Shown in pieces: positions 42,940 to 55,640 of a stretch of 64,000 bases of DNA. A model generated the notes under the pieces. It did not search any database. It was not told the origin of the DNA and worked only from the letters and a program-made list of their open reading frames with translations. Source of the stretch: Xestospongia bergquistia (Eukaryota > Porifera > Demospongiae > Haplosclerida > Petrosiidae); assembly GCA_963965975.1 (NCBI GenBank), contig OZ014414.1:7722730-7786729 (forward strand), read 5' to 3'. Position 1 is the stretch's first letter; every line of letters begins with the position of its first letter. Made by a program: the position numbers and the translations under genes.

Positions 42940-43945
42940 CTAAAATGGAATATCATTTTAAAAAAGATTTATTAATATAATTATTTAACCAGACTAAAAA
43001 TCATTGATTGAATGCAAATATTTCTATATAAAAACTATAAACTATATAGTATACAAAATGTCCAACATCTTTTAAAGTATAATTTCACTGGATACTAAAT
43101 TAAAATCTGCAGTTGCAACAATTGTAATCACTGTTGATAAGCATTCAATTCAGTTGTCACTAGTAATTATAGTATGTTTGGACAACATATTCCCTCTTGT
43201 AGGGTTTATGGTAATGAATACAGACCTCAGTCTGAACTATGATACATATAACATAGACATATATAAGTATGCATATAATTATATATATATATATATATAT
43301 ACATATATATAATTATATTGCTGTGGTATGATAGGAACCCCAGACACTAAGAATTCAAACTACCTCAGTACCTTGTTATCATGACTTTCTTCGCGTTTAC
43401 GTATATCTCTTACAACGCCCAACAGCGAAAGATAAACAAACATATCTCCTCTCTTTACAACAATGAATCCAATCAGCATTTAGTGTAAGATTACAAACTT
43501 AGAATAAATATATACACTGACAATATTATTAGTATAAGATAAAATAATAATTTAAAATTATCCCTTCCTCGTTCCCATGTTCATGACTACAGTTAGAGTA
43601 TAATGTTAGTTGCTTTATCTTAATATTAAATTTTACAGTGCAATGATGCCTATGCAAGAATCACTTAAATTTTAACAAAAATTGCTGCCATAATAGTAAG
43701 ACCATTGAAATATGTGTTACAGTGTTCAATGTTCGGACTGATATAATCACATTCAATTCAAAGTAACTATATACTTGTAACATTGACATTTTAAATGTAT
43801 TCAAATTTTACAACTATTATAATTATTATGTAAATCTAAAAACTATTTTGCTTTTTAAAGTTAAGATATACAGGAAATAATTTTTAATTATCTGGCCTGC
43901 CAATGACTTGCTAATCACATCGACTTTTTAAAAGGAAAATAAAGC
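42940..43945. other. Spacer between P-loop/death copy 1 and fibrinogen-like copy J
   Basis: No coding exon remains. It corresponds to intron 1, the deleted first exon and the promoter region of copy 2 (49151-50340). A TA run is present at ~43277-43312. Confidence 0.6.
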
Positions 43946-45131
43946 TTAGCGAACATAAAATTCGAAAAAATCTACTGGAACAGTTTCATCAGGATAACCC
44001 TCACTGGTACATAATCTCAATTCAATATCATCTGTAGTAGACTGGCTAAGTGTCCTGACAAACCAAGGCATTTTAGGGTCATTACAACAGGGACGCTCGT
44101 TGAAATCACAGTTTTGACCATCCCATAAAGCATCAGTGAAAATGGCATCAGGAAAAGAATCATGGCCATCATCAGCTCAAGACTCACAATAATAGTTATT
44201 GCCCACAAAAGAAGGAACAGTAGCTGAACTACCAGTATTACATGGACACGATTCCCAGTTGTCTTCATTCTCTCCACGGCCACAGATATAAGTCCATAGA
44301 TGTTGATGAGTTGCACCACGTGTAGTGAGTGATAGAGATTCCATCAACATATGGACCATCTAGTGAATTAACACCTCCACCATTATTAGGATAAATCCCA
44401 TCAGTAATTCTATACTGGTATCCTCTTACTCTTCCACAGACATGTTGATATGAGATATTTAAAGGACTAAATAGAGCACTGCTACAACCATTGTCATTAC
44501 AATGGCTATTACAAATATGTGGCCTGTCACATAAAGGATAATTAATTCCACTAAAATAGTAAGTACTCAGTCCAGGAAGACAGGTAGCCCCTGGTTGACT
44601 CATGTCAAGATAGCCTACTCTCATCCAACCTCCTACTCCATCACAGTTACTGCCCTCCATATCACAATACCCAGATATAAGAGAACCATTAAAAGCTCGT
44701 ATTTTGTAAAATCCTGATGGAGCCAGGTTGTTCTCTTGCAGAATTTCTAAGCACCCAGAAGGATACGAGTGAATGAACTCAGATATTGATCCTAATTGCT
44801 TTAAAAACCTTTGAAAATGATATTCTGTACCATTCCCACACTGGTAAGACACTTCAGCACAATGTTGTGAAGGATAGAATTCTGTAAAATTGTTGTTATT
44901 GATGTACTCCTTTCCATTACAGACCACACAATTACCAGTAGGAGTAACAACATTTGATAGTTCACTCAAAGATCCTGAAAGACCATGATCACACAGAAAG
45001 TTATCAGGATAGATCCTAACAGGAACATCAGTAATGGTCATGTCCTGAAGATGATTTGGGTTTCCATTACATGAAACAATGCAAGAGATAAGGACACTTA
45101 ACACATCATTATTGCTCTTGAGGATGTACAA
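43946..45131 (-). pseudogene. Fibrinogen-like gene copy J, broken
   Basis: It is nearly identical to copy I. Three differences matter. The signal region is altered by a small deletion, now reading MYILKSNNDVLSVLISC from 45131. A 4-base GTGA-type insertion at about 44321-44334 shifts the frame in the middle of the C-terminal part, after DGISI. A TGA at 44177-44179 replaces the codon after YYCES. The distal part, ending FFEFYVR at 43946, is otherwise conserved. The 4-base insertion is shared with copy K, so it predates their separation. Non-functional as written. Confidence 0.8.
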
Positions 45132-45978
45132 CTACTCAACGTTAAACATTGTCCATCACATGACTAATACCATAAAATGGGTGGACATGAACACAGTACT
45201 GAGTGGATTCATTTATATGTGCGTTAAGTATATTCATAACATGATGATATTGGCTATATCATCATTCTGAAATTAATATTACCTGCTGATTAACTGATCA
45301 AACAATAATTTTACTACATGACTAAATTTGTTAGAGTGCATTATACATTACAATAGACACTAGAATGCATTATACTGTAGCTAGTGTACATGTATATGAG
45401 TTTATTCAGAAATCCAACTTATACTATTGTGTCTTGTGTTATTTTACAAAGATTCATTTAACTATAAAGAATATTTAATAAATGAAAGTATTGTATAGAA
45501 AATTATAATAGATCTAGTTATTTACCAATTGTATATGCAGTACCTAAGTTACTATTGTTATTAATAAAAGTAAGTTCCTAACAACAATGTAGTAATTAAA
45601 TTATGATGTGTATCTTCTCCTTATCTTCATTTTAACTTTGTTGTTTCTTAATGTTTTATGATGTAGACATACTGTATGCAACTATAAAAAATAGTAAAAA
45701 TAATTGAAAAGCTAATCAGAGGATGTTAGTTCAAAATACAATTAGCAAATTAATCAGTAAAGGAGTGTTGTCCAGATTTTCCCTTAGAATCCTCTTAGAA
45801 TCCTACCCACAGTGCTGTCTCATATCATAAATTACATATAAGATGGTGGGACTGTGGGATCACTTTTTACAGTATGGGGCTGTGGAATTATGCATGGACA
45901 GGATAGAATCTTCTTATTGGCATCCTATAGGTACTGTGATGGCAACCCCAGACATGTATGAGTAATAGTGCAACTAGT

Positions 45979-48900
45979 TTAACTATCAAATAAATATGAA
46001 TAATTAATTTTACCTTTGTAGTCAAGTGATCTTGCTATGATTTCCAGCTTTTTGCTTTCTCCTTCACTTTGTTCGTGTATTTCACTTGCAGCTTTCATTA
46101 GCTTAATAGCAAGTGTTTTCTTAGAGGCATCATTTTCACTGGACAGGTCTTCCCAAACAATTAGAATTGTCATGCAAAGTCTCCATTTTGATTTTTCTTT
46201 TAAAAAGATTATTTCTGGTACATCAAGACATCGACAAACAACATACAATGTTTCATCTGACAATTCTAACATTCCCTTAGCCACCATATAAGCATCATCA
46301 AAAGACAAAGGATCTAAAAAATAAATATCACTGTAAGGTGGTGAGTTGCAAAAATAAAAACAATATCGCTAAGTATATGTGTTCATTTTTATTACATATA
46401 CATACTAATAGATAGTTGTATAGTCAGTTGTCAAAACCATAAACACCCTTTAAAATGTGTCATAGTTAGACAAAGAATTATTATGAATCTGCTACATGCA
46501 CTTTGTGTAAGTACTGCCACAATGAAAATTATAATAGGATAACTGATCTAGGTAACACACACTAGCCCTTTTGAAGCTGTTTACTGAGTTATGCAATTAT
46601 GAATCAGTTAAAACAACCAATCTATTAAACAATGATGAATCTAAAAAAATTATTGTATTTATGGTTACCTCCATTAAGAATTTTGTGTTTAGGAACTTGA
46701 TTTTTCACCTATAGCAGAGAAGGACAATAAGGACAATTATTATCTATGATCCATGCACTGTATGTGGAGTACTAGATTGATGATATACAAGGAACACTAT
46801 CATTACCTTGTTAAGTACAGCATTGTACTTGAAAAGGGGACTATTAAGCCTTCCATTATCTTTGCACATCTGACATAACTCATTATTTGGTAAGTGATGA
46901 TAACGTTGCTGAAGTTTATATATAGCAGTTTGGTCTAGTTCATTTGAACATATAACTCCAAAATTGTATTTAAATTTTGTCATCTCCATCATTTCATGGC
47001 AGACAGTGATGACTTGCTCTATAACATCTTCATATAGTTGCAGTGGCGGAAAACGAAACTCAATAACATCACCAAGATAGACCAATTTAAAAATAACTCC
47101 ATCATCTGTACTGTCGGAGTGTGCTCTAATGCTTGTCACATTAACGTTTGGTTGCTCAGGAATATACAGCATAGCTTTCTCATACATTTTAAGGAATAAT
47201 TTAGTAAAGGCAACATTTGGGCGTATTATTGCTCGATTGACATCACGTAACAGACACAATGCATTTGGTTCATGTTCAGTAATAGCTGATGCTGTACTTG
47301 CATCAGGAACATAATAAACATGCTCCTGGTCACTAAGCGGAAGTAAATTACCTATTATCCGACCTGGTTCTACTTCCACTGCTATTCCAAAATGCACAAG
47401 GGAGCTCATCATGACCAAAGCTTTCTCTTTATCACCAAATATATTTACTGCTCTTGATTTTGTCACTAATCCATATTTTGTAACTAGGTGGTCAATCTCA
47501 GAAGATAGATAAAACAGCTTGTCTAGCTCATGAAAATATGGAACGGGTTGTAGAATAACAAAATCGGACTCATTGTTGATAAGACTGATATCAATGATGC
47601 TACCTAAAGATGTAAAAAATTTGCAAAAATCCTCAAAATCATCACCAGATATTTTAAGTTCGCTTGCTTTTGACTGTAAAACATCTCTTTTGATATACAA
47701 TAAACCTTCTCTTTGGTAGAATAAGCTACGAAGGAAAATGTACGAGAGAGGTAGTTTAACGTGTTTATCGAGCTCCGTGTTAACAATCTCATCAAATTTT
47801 TCCTTGAGTAAAACTTCTTTGTCTTCTACAACAAATTGTATAACATCTTGCATATCAACAAGGCTCTTGACATTCATTTGATCGGCTGCAAATGAAAACT
47901 GCTCCTTCATACGTTCTATTTCATCAATTCCAACAGAGCCATCATGACAAGCCACTAACTCACATACGTTCGTGCGATCATGATACTTTGACGATCCTAG
48001 TTGAGCTGAGCGAAAAAGATGATAAAGTCGAGCATGCCATTTCAGTATAGATGCTTTGTCTGGACTCTCATTTGGTAACTCTGGAGGGTCATAAAGGCGG
48101 GGAGAGTCACGCTCAAGGTCAAAAAACATCCATACACGGCTACTGTATAAATGACCAGCTAGAAATGGAAGAATGTAAAGGGCTGTTTTACTGGTACTAA
48201 CATCCCATATGTTGATCATGGCAATTCCACTTGGTAGAGCTTCATTCCAGCCGGGCTGTTTTCCAGGAGACACTCTGTTCAGATGAAAATCTTGAATCAT
48301 TTGTCTGAAATGACAATCAAGATCTTTATCGTTGTCAAAAATAGATTCACCATCGGTAGGACTTTCAATGTCTTTTATAAACACCTCTTGCAAATAATAA
48401 TGATGTTTTATAGCTGATTCCATGACTAAAGCATACTTAAATTTATTGGAATAGATCAATGATGTAGTGGCAGGTTTTCTTACTGCTGATGCTTCAAAAA
48501 AGGATACGCCATGTTCTTCACCTTTAGGAAACTCTCCACACTGCATTTGCTTCAGTAAGCTTTGACAAGCAATCGATTTGCTGCTGTTAGGTAGACCAGT
48601 AATGCAGAGAATAATAGGTACAGCTTTGGCTGTAATACGTGGATTGGTGATTGCTTCCTTCAATTTCTCGGCAGATAATTTAACAGACTTTATCTCTATA
48701 TATAGAGAAATAAATAAGTCATGTTGATTTATAATTTAATATAATTTATAACAATTATGTTGTTTAAATAATCAATTGTCCAATTAATTTACATAATAAA
48801 TAAATACATTTGCACTCAGCTGGATTGCATAGACATTAATTGCATACCTAACAAAGCTTCAGTACAGCTTTACTATTTTATAGTTTTTTAAAAAATAAAT

Positions 48901-49628
48901 GTAACAGAATATATATTAAGGAACTGTAATATAGAGTGGAAACTGATTTAATAAAATGACGACATCCAAATAAATATGGACCTAAGTTTTCTTACATAAT
49001 CTGTTATTATAGCTTACTAAGGTCATCAGATGTTGGTGCACTCTGAACTATCCAATAGTTGTGAGATGAATTAGTACCAGGAACACATTCAGATCTTGTA
49101 TCAGATAAAATTCTAGACTCCCTATTTACAACCAGATGATCTATTTCATCCTAAAATGGAATATCATTTTTAAAAAGATTTATTAATATAATTATTTAAC
49201 CAGACTAAAAATCATTGATTGAATGCAAATATTTCTATATAAAAACTATAAACTATATAGTATACAAAATGTCCAACATCTTTTAAAGTATAATTTCACT
49301 GGATACTAAATTAAAATCTGCAGTTGCAACAATTGTAATCACTGTTGATAAGTATTCAATTCAGTTGTCACTAGTAATTATAGTATGTTTGGACAATATA
49401 TTTTACATATTCCCTCTTGTAGGGTTTATGGTAATGAATACAGACCTCAGTCTGAACCATGATACATATAACATAGACATATATAAGTATGCATATATAT
49501 ATATATGTATATACATATATATAATTATATTGCTGTGGTATGATAGGAACCCCAGACACTAAGAATTCAAACTACCTCAGTACCTTGTTATCATGACTTT
49601 CTTCTTGAGGAGATGGATAGCCTGCCAT
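45979..49628 (-). CDS. P-loop NTPase-like protein with C-terminal death-fold domain, copy 2, intact (813 aa)
   Basis: Five exons join in frame: 49628-49584, 49150-49018, 48695-46807, 46708-46669 and 46313-45979, giving 813 residues. The start is MAGYPSPQEESHDNK. The P-loop is at ~93-100 (GLPNSSKS, lacking the Gly normally before Lys), followed by INIWDVSTSKT (~DxxG-like; the third copy keeps WDVG). A middle region (LPLSYIFLRSLFYQ, FEDFCKFFTSLGSIIDIS) resembles the COR/winged-helix part of Roco-like GTPases. The C-terminal 111 residues look like a death-fold domain (LSDETLYVVCRCL, ILIVWEDLS). There is no signal peptide or TM segment, so the protein should be cytoplasmic. Such P-loop plus death-fold proteins are typical of invertebrate innate-immune or apoptosis signalling; that role here is inference. 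Nucleotide binding is uncertain given the atypical P-loop. Confidence 0.75.
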
Positions 49629-49640
49629 TATTTCAAATAG

Positions 49641-50361
49641 TAATATATACCTGTAAAATAATATTTCATTATTCAATTTGCACGAAATGATTGCAGCTTT
49701 ACCTGAAAAACTAGGTTAGTAGAAAAAGGGCGTATGAAATAGGGGCGTATCAAAAAGGTGAATGAAAAGTACACGACCTAGCCTATGATTCGCGTTTATG
49801 TATATCTCTTACAACGCCCAACAGCGAAAGATAAACAAACATATCTCCTCTCTTTAAAACAATGAATCCAATAAGCATTTAGTGTAAGATTACAAACTTA
49901 GAATAAATATATACACTGACAATATTATTAGTATAAGATAAAACAATAATTTAAAATTATCCTTTCCTCATTCCCATGTTCATGACTACAGTTAGAGTAT
50001 AATGTTAGTTGCTTTATCTTAATATTAAATTTTACAGTGCAATGATGCCTATGCAAGAATCACTTAAATTTTATTTCATGATATGTTTTAACAAAAATTG
50101 CTGCCATAATAGTAAGACCATTAACATATGTGTTACAGTGTTCAATGTTCGGACTGATATAATCACATTCAATTCAAAGTAACTATATACTTCTAACATT
50201 GACATTTTAAATGTATTCAAATTTTACAACTATTATAATTATTATGTAAATCTAAAAACTATTTTGCTTTTTAAAGTTAAGATATACAGGAAATAATTTT
50301 TAATTATCTGGCCTGCCAATGACTTGCTAATCACATCGACTTTTTTAAAGGAAAATAAAGC
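49641..50361. other. 5' flank of P-loop/death copy 2 and spacer to copy K
   Basis: No gene is seen. The - strand upstream of 49628 has a TTACAG acceptor-like site and, further up, conserved GC-richer patches (ACGCCC near 49728-49750 and 49810) also found near 54700 and 29530. These may be 5' UTR or promoter elements. The remainder repeats 43420-43940. Confidence 0.45.
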
Positions 50362-51130
50362 TTAGCGAACATAAAATTCGAAAAAATCTACTGGAAAAGT
50401 TTCATCAGGATAACCCTCACTGGTACATAATCTCAATTCAATATCATCTGTAGTAGACTGGCTAAGTGTCCTGACAAACCAGGGCATTTTAGGGTCATTA
50501 CAACAGGGACGCTCGTTGAGATCACAGTTTTGACCATCCCATAAAGCATCAGTGAAAATGGCATCAGGAAAAGAACCATGACCGTCATCTGCTCCAGACT
50601 CACAATAATAGTTATTGCCCACAAAAGAAGGAACAGTAGCTGAACTACCCGTATTACATGGACATGATTCCCAGTTGTTTTCATTTTCACCACAGCCACA
50701 GATATAAGTCCATAGATGTTGACGAGTTGCACCACGTGTAGTGAGTGATAGAGATTCCATCAACATATGGACCATCTAGAGAATTAACACCTCCACCATT
50801 ATTAGGATAAATCCCATCAGTAATTCTATACTGGTATCCTCTTACTCTTCCACAGACATGTTGATATGAGATATTTAAAGGACTAATTAGAGCACTGCTA
50901 CAACCATTGTCATTACAATGGCTATTACAAATATGTGGCCTGTCACATAAAGGATAATTAATTCCACTAAAATAGTAAGTACTCAGTCCAGGAGGACAGG
51001 TAGCACCAGGTTGACTCATGTCAAGATAGCCTGCTCTCATCCAACCTCCTACTCCATCACAGTTACTACCCTCCATATCACAATAGACAGATATAAGGGA
51101 ACCATTAAAAACTCGTATTTTGTAAAATCC
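50362..51130 (-). pseudogene. Fibrinogen-like gene copy K, lacks its N-terminus
   Basis: This copy matches copy I from GFYKIR (residue 151 of I) to the end FFEFYVR. The signal peptide and N-terminal region are absent; instead the sequence joins the P-loop/death gene at about 51131-51156. It shares with copy J the 4-base insertion (here about 50741-50750) that shifts the frame after DGISI. The part downstream of the shift is intact in the next frame down to TAA at 50362. Confidence 0.8.
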
Positions 51131-52971
51131 TATTAAGTTTATTAAATTATCTGCCGGTAAATTTCCTATTATTCGACTTGGTTCTAGTTCCACTGCTGTT
51201 CCAAAATGTACAAGGGAGCTCATCATGACAAAAGCTTTCTCTTCATCACCAAATATATTTGTTGCTCTTGATTCTGTTACTAACCCATATTTTGTAACTA
51301 GAGGGTCAATCTCAGAAGGTAGATAAAACAGCTTGTCTATCTCATGAAAATATGGAACAGGTTGTAGGATAACAATATTAGAATCTTTGTTGATAAGACT
51401 GATATCAATGATGCTGCCCAAAGATGTAAAAAACTGGCAAAAATGCTCAAAATCATCACCAAATAATTCAAGTTTGCTTGCTTTTGACTGTAAAACATCT
51501 CTTTGATATACAATATACCTTCTATTTGGTAGAACAAGCTACAAAGGAAAATGTACAAAAGAGGAAGAGAAATAGGTTTATCGAGCTCCGTGTTAACAAT
51601 CTCATCAAATTTTTTCTTGAGTAAAACTTCTTTGTCTTCTACAACAAATGGTATAACATCTTGCATATCAACAAGACTCTCGACATTCATTTGAGCAGCT
51701 GCAACTGTAAACTGCTCCTTCATATATTCTATTTCACCATTTCCAACAGAGCCATCATGACAAGCCACTAACTTACATACATTAGAGCGATCATGATACT
51801 TTGATGATCCTAGTTGAGCTGAACGAAAAAGATGATAAAGTCGAGCATGCCATTTCAGTATAGAAGCTTTGTCTGATCTCTCACTTGGTATCTCTGGAGG
51901 GTCATAAAGGTTGGGAAGGTCACGTACAAGGTCAAAAAACATCCATACACGGCTACTGCAAAGGTGACCAGATAGCATAGGAAGAATGTAAAGGGCTGTT
52001 TTACTGGTACCAACATCCCATATGTTGATCAAGGCAATTCCACTTGGTAGACCTTGATTCCAGCCAGGGCGGTTTCCAGGAGACACTCTGTTGAGATAAA
52101 AATCTTGAATCATTTGTCTGAAATGACGATCAAGGTCATCATCGTTGTCAAAAATCGATTTAGGAATGCTAGGAACTCGAATATTTTTTATAAACTTTCC
52201 TTGAAAATAAAGGTGCTGTTTTATAGCTGATTCCATGACTAAAGCATAGTTCAATTTACTGGAATAGATCACTGATGTATTGGCTGGTTTTCTTACTGCT
52301 GATACTTCAAAAAAGGATACGTCATGATCTTCTCTTACAGGAAATTGTCCACACTGCAATTGCTTCAGTAAGCTTTGAGTAGCAATTGATTGACTGCTGT
52401 TAGGTAGACCAGTAATGCAGAGAATAATAGGTGCAGCTTTGGCTGTAATACGTGGATTGGTGATTGCTTTCTTTAGCCATTCGGCCGATATGCTAACTGA
52501 CATCATCTCTATAGAGAAATAATCATATGGGTTTATAATTTGATATTATTTATGAAAATGTATGCAGTTTAAATAATCAATTGTGCATTTCATTCAGCTG
52601 TATGGACTGATTAGGTGTTAACCACAAACCAAACAGTTCAGGTACAAAGCTTCAACAAAACTTTACTACTTTAGTTTTCTTATTTATAAGTTGTTAAGTT
52701 GGTAATAACCTACTTAAAGCATTATACCATTATCATAGAAAATAAACAAAACACTTCTGATAGAACAGAAACTGATTTAATACATCATTCTTACTTTTTG
52801 TTGTATAATCTATTATTATTATAGCTTACCAATTTCATCAAGAGTTGGTGCACTCTGAATCTCACGAGAATTATTAAATGTGTGAAGTAAGTAAGTACCA
52901 GGTACACATTCAGCCCCTTTAGGAGGTAAAACTCCAGTTTCCACAGTTAAAACCTGATGATCTCTGTCATG

Positions 52972-54571
52972 CTAGATATAAAAAGTTTCTTTTAAATAAA
53001 CTCTTTAATTACTATTATTACTTAACTAGTCTAAAATTTAAATCCTGTTACTACTTTTATATAAAAATATAGACTACCTACAAGAAGAAAAACAAGATAT
53101 GTCCAACATATTTTAAAGTATAATTTCAGTACATCACTGTAAATAGTGGTGTGTCATTTTAATATATCAATTTGTTATTCCAGATTCATGTCCCTCACTC
53201 ATTGGTTATGTAGTGATGAATAGGATCAGATCTACAATATACATACACATAATAATAGTTTCCCCATGTAGTAGTTGCCTATAGACTAATAACTCCAATT
53301 GTTTTTTAACACTGTAAAATTAAGTATCCATAATATGGATTCTAATTAAATTCAATTCCATATATGGCTATATACTAGATTACTACATTAACTGTGAATT
53401 TTTGTACTTGGAATAGCTTATGTGTATACATACATATCTCTTGTAAATCTATATGTTTTTCAAAAGTCAGTAAATGTAATCAACAACTTACAGTACCATA
53501 ATACTCATGTATGAAACTCATATATAACAAATTCACATGTTGAAGTGACATATCATCTTCAGCAGTGACTAAAGATAATACCTGTAGCTTTTTTACCAAT
53601 TGCAATCACTTTCAATTCAGTCTTTACTAGTCATTATAATTATATGCAAACACATTTGTCCTTGCATTAGAATATATACATTCTTCCATTACATACATTT
53701 CAGAGGGTTATGAAGACACACAGATCAGACCTATATCTATTGGAGAATGTCTCCAAAAACCACCTCCATGTCATAATAATGTAATTTGGGCTATCACTGT
53801 AGTTAATGTACTAGCAAGGATGCTGAAGACTACCTATCTGGTCGTGGCACCAGTGCTAGATTTGAGGTTTATAAGGAGGGGTCTAGTTATAGTAGTAACC
53901 AATGTAATATATATATATGTGTTAAAGATATCATCCTATTTGGCATTACTGGACATAGCTCCTTTTCAATAATCTTTACATCTACAATTAAGCTACGTCC
54001 CTTTTTGGACTATAAGAGGCTGTTTAATTTAACACTTTTCTTGTTTGTCTCTCACATTTCTGCAAAGTCTAGTTGTGCTATTAATCTTTCTTTAATATTT
54101 CATTTGCTGAAATGTTTTGCATTTCGAAAATGTTTTAATCCTTCATTTGAATACTTGTGCTTTTAACAATATGACATCGTGAAAACTCGTCTTTAATAGT
54201 GTGCTGCAGGCAAAGGTGGCTAATGAAAAATGATATATACATTAATAGTAATGAGAGTAGTAATGATAAATTACTCCCAGTGATTATAACCAGCCCAGCA
54301 TGCAGCAACACTCTGTTAAGTGTAATATCCTTTACAAATATCCTTGGTATATATATATCAAAGGTAATTTGTAAAGTCCTTGGATGATATATTTTATGAA
54401 TTCCCTCATTGGAAGATTTATAGTAACATGTACAGACCTCAATCTGAACAATAATATATATAACACACACACATATAAGTATGCATGTAACCATATATAC
54501 GCATATTATATTGCTGTGATATGATCAAAACACCAGATATTGACCCCTAAGTTTTCAAACTATTTCAGTAC
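52972..54571. other. Long first intron of P-loop/death copy 3
   Basis: No coding exon is seen. It contains the dispersed segment at 54230-54690 and a repeat at about 53940-54030 that recurs at 55960-56060 and 58050-58130. Confidence 0.5.
53940..54030. repeat. Dispersed intergenic repeat (three copies in the window)
   Basis: The motif GGCATTACTGGACATAGCTCC followed by an ATCTTCACATCTA.AATTAAGCT-like stretch is found here, at about 55960-56020 and at about 58055-58095. The latter two also share ~100 bp of flank on the left. It probably spread with the fibrinogen-like genes during tandem duplication. Confidence 0.6.
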
Positions 54572-54936
54572 CATGTTTTTTGAAGTCTCTTCTTCAGGAG
54601 GTGGATAGTCTGCCATTATTGCAAATAGTGATAAGTATCTGCAAAATAACATTTCATTATTTGTAAGAAATCTTTGGAGTATTTACCTGAAGGGTTGGTA
54701 TAAAAGGGGCGTGTAATGCGGGGGAGTAAAATGTAGGTGAAGTTAATAATAATGTTTAAGCGAGGCTCTTGTATCACGACGAAAGGTAAACGTTGATGCA
54801 ATTGGCATTTAATACAAGTTTACAAGATTAGAATATATGTGTATAGTGTATACTGACCATATTATTAGTATAAGACAAAAAATAAATAATAATTTTTAAA
54901 AATGACTTGAGGGTTATGTTGAGACACAGCTTTTAA

Positions 54937-55640
54937 TCAAAATATATAGTTCAATGATATCCACAGGAGTATCTTCATCATAACCACCTTGATTTTGATA
55001 TATCCTAATTTCAATGTCTTAAGTGGTAATCTCATTGAGAGATTTTATAAATCATGGCATCTTAGGGTTAGTACAACATAGTCCTTCATTTCCATTACAA
55101 TGTTGTCAATACCACAATGAATCACTAGCATATAAAACTTATAGCCAATTTTGTCTTGCAGGTAATCCAGATTCACAGTAACTATCATTTCCAACAAAAC
55201 TAGGTGATGTTGTGTTGAAGCTCCCGGTATTACATGGACAAAATTACCCCAAGGATGACCCTTGCTTAAACCACAGGCATAAGTCCAGATACGTTTACAA
55301 GGATTACTACCATAAGTAATAGTAACACTATCAACATACGTGTTACAATTCTCAATGTCTGATCTGGCATTGCTATCAAACAGAGGAGGAACCCCATCTG
55401 GTGACTTGTACTGATAACTATTTGACCACAGACTTCACTGTAATAATTTCCTCCAGAGGAAAATATCATAGATCCAAATGTTCCTGATTAGAAAGACCAC
55501 AAACTCCATGATTTATGTTGTTAAATTGTCATAGTGTTAGTCCAGAAGGACAGGTAGAAACGGGTTCACTCATATTGAGATAGCCTACACTCATCCAGCC
55601 TCCCTTCACAGTTACTACCCACAATATGACCTTGACTTCA
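54937..55640 (-). pseudogene. Fibrinogen-like gene remnant copy M
   Basis: Recognisable pieces in several frames run from GGW/VGYLNM-like sequence near 55590, through GQ..ISTS and SDLALLSNRG-like sequence near 55380, to a degenerate WDG/PCC/MP region near 55090 and IIELYI near 54940. Small deletions and stops are frequent, and neither the signal peptide nor the N-terminal Cys region is present. This is an old, decayed copy. Confidence 0.75.

Larger units (their letters stand above)
37600..49640. repeat. Segmental tandem duplication, fibrinogen-like gene plus P-loop/death gene
   Basis: Unit 1 (about 37600-43390) and unit 2 (about 43946-49640) are near-identical over exons, introns and spacers. 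For example, 38980-42950 matches 45190-49160 with only scattered differences and small indels. A third, more diverged and rearranged unit follows at 50362-54690. Order and strand are conserved: the P-loop/death gene is upstream of the fibrinogen-like gene on the - strand. Confidence 0.88.
51131..54616 (-). pseudogene. P-loop/death gene copy 3, frameshifted and fused to copy K
   Basis: The first exons are well preserved: 54616-54572 (MADYPPPEEETSKNM), 52971-52830 and the exon starting 52508, joined in frame through GLPNSSQS and INIWDVGTSKT. Near 51503 one T of the run in CTCTTTTGATATAC is missing, which shifts the frame. The correct frame resumes through GSIIDISLINK to RIIGNL at ~51160, then passes in frame via a short filler into the fibrinogen-like GFYKIR. 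The last third of the P-loop exon and the death-fold exon are absent. The upper frame is clearly more diverged than copies 1 and 2 are from each other. It is probably dead, although the N-terminal exons are strikingly intact. Confidence 0.78.

Noticed and set aside
54135..54494. 119-codon - strand frame
   Set aside because: It lies in the first intron of P-loop/death copy 3 inside a dispersed repeat, and the frame is not kept in the related block at 29125-29560.
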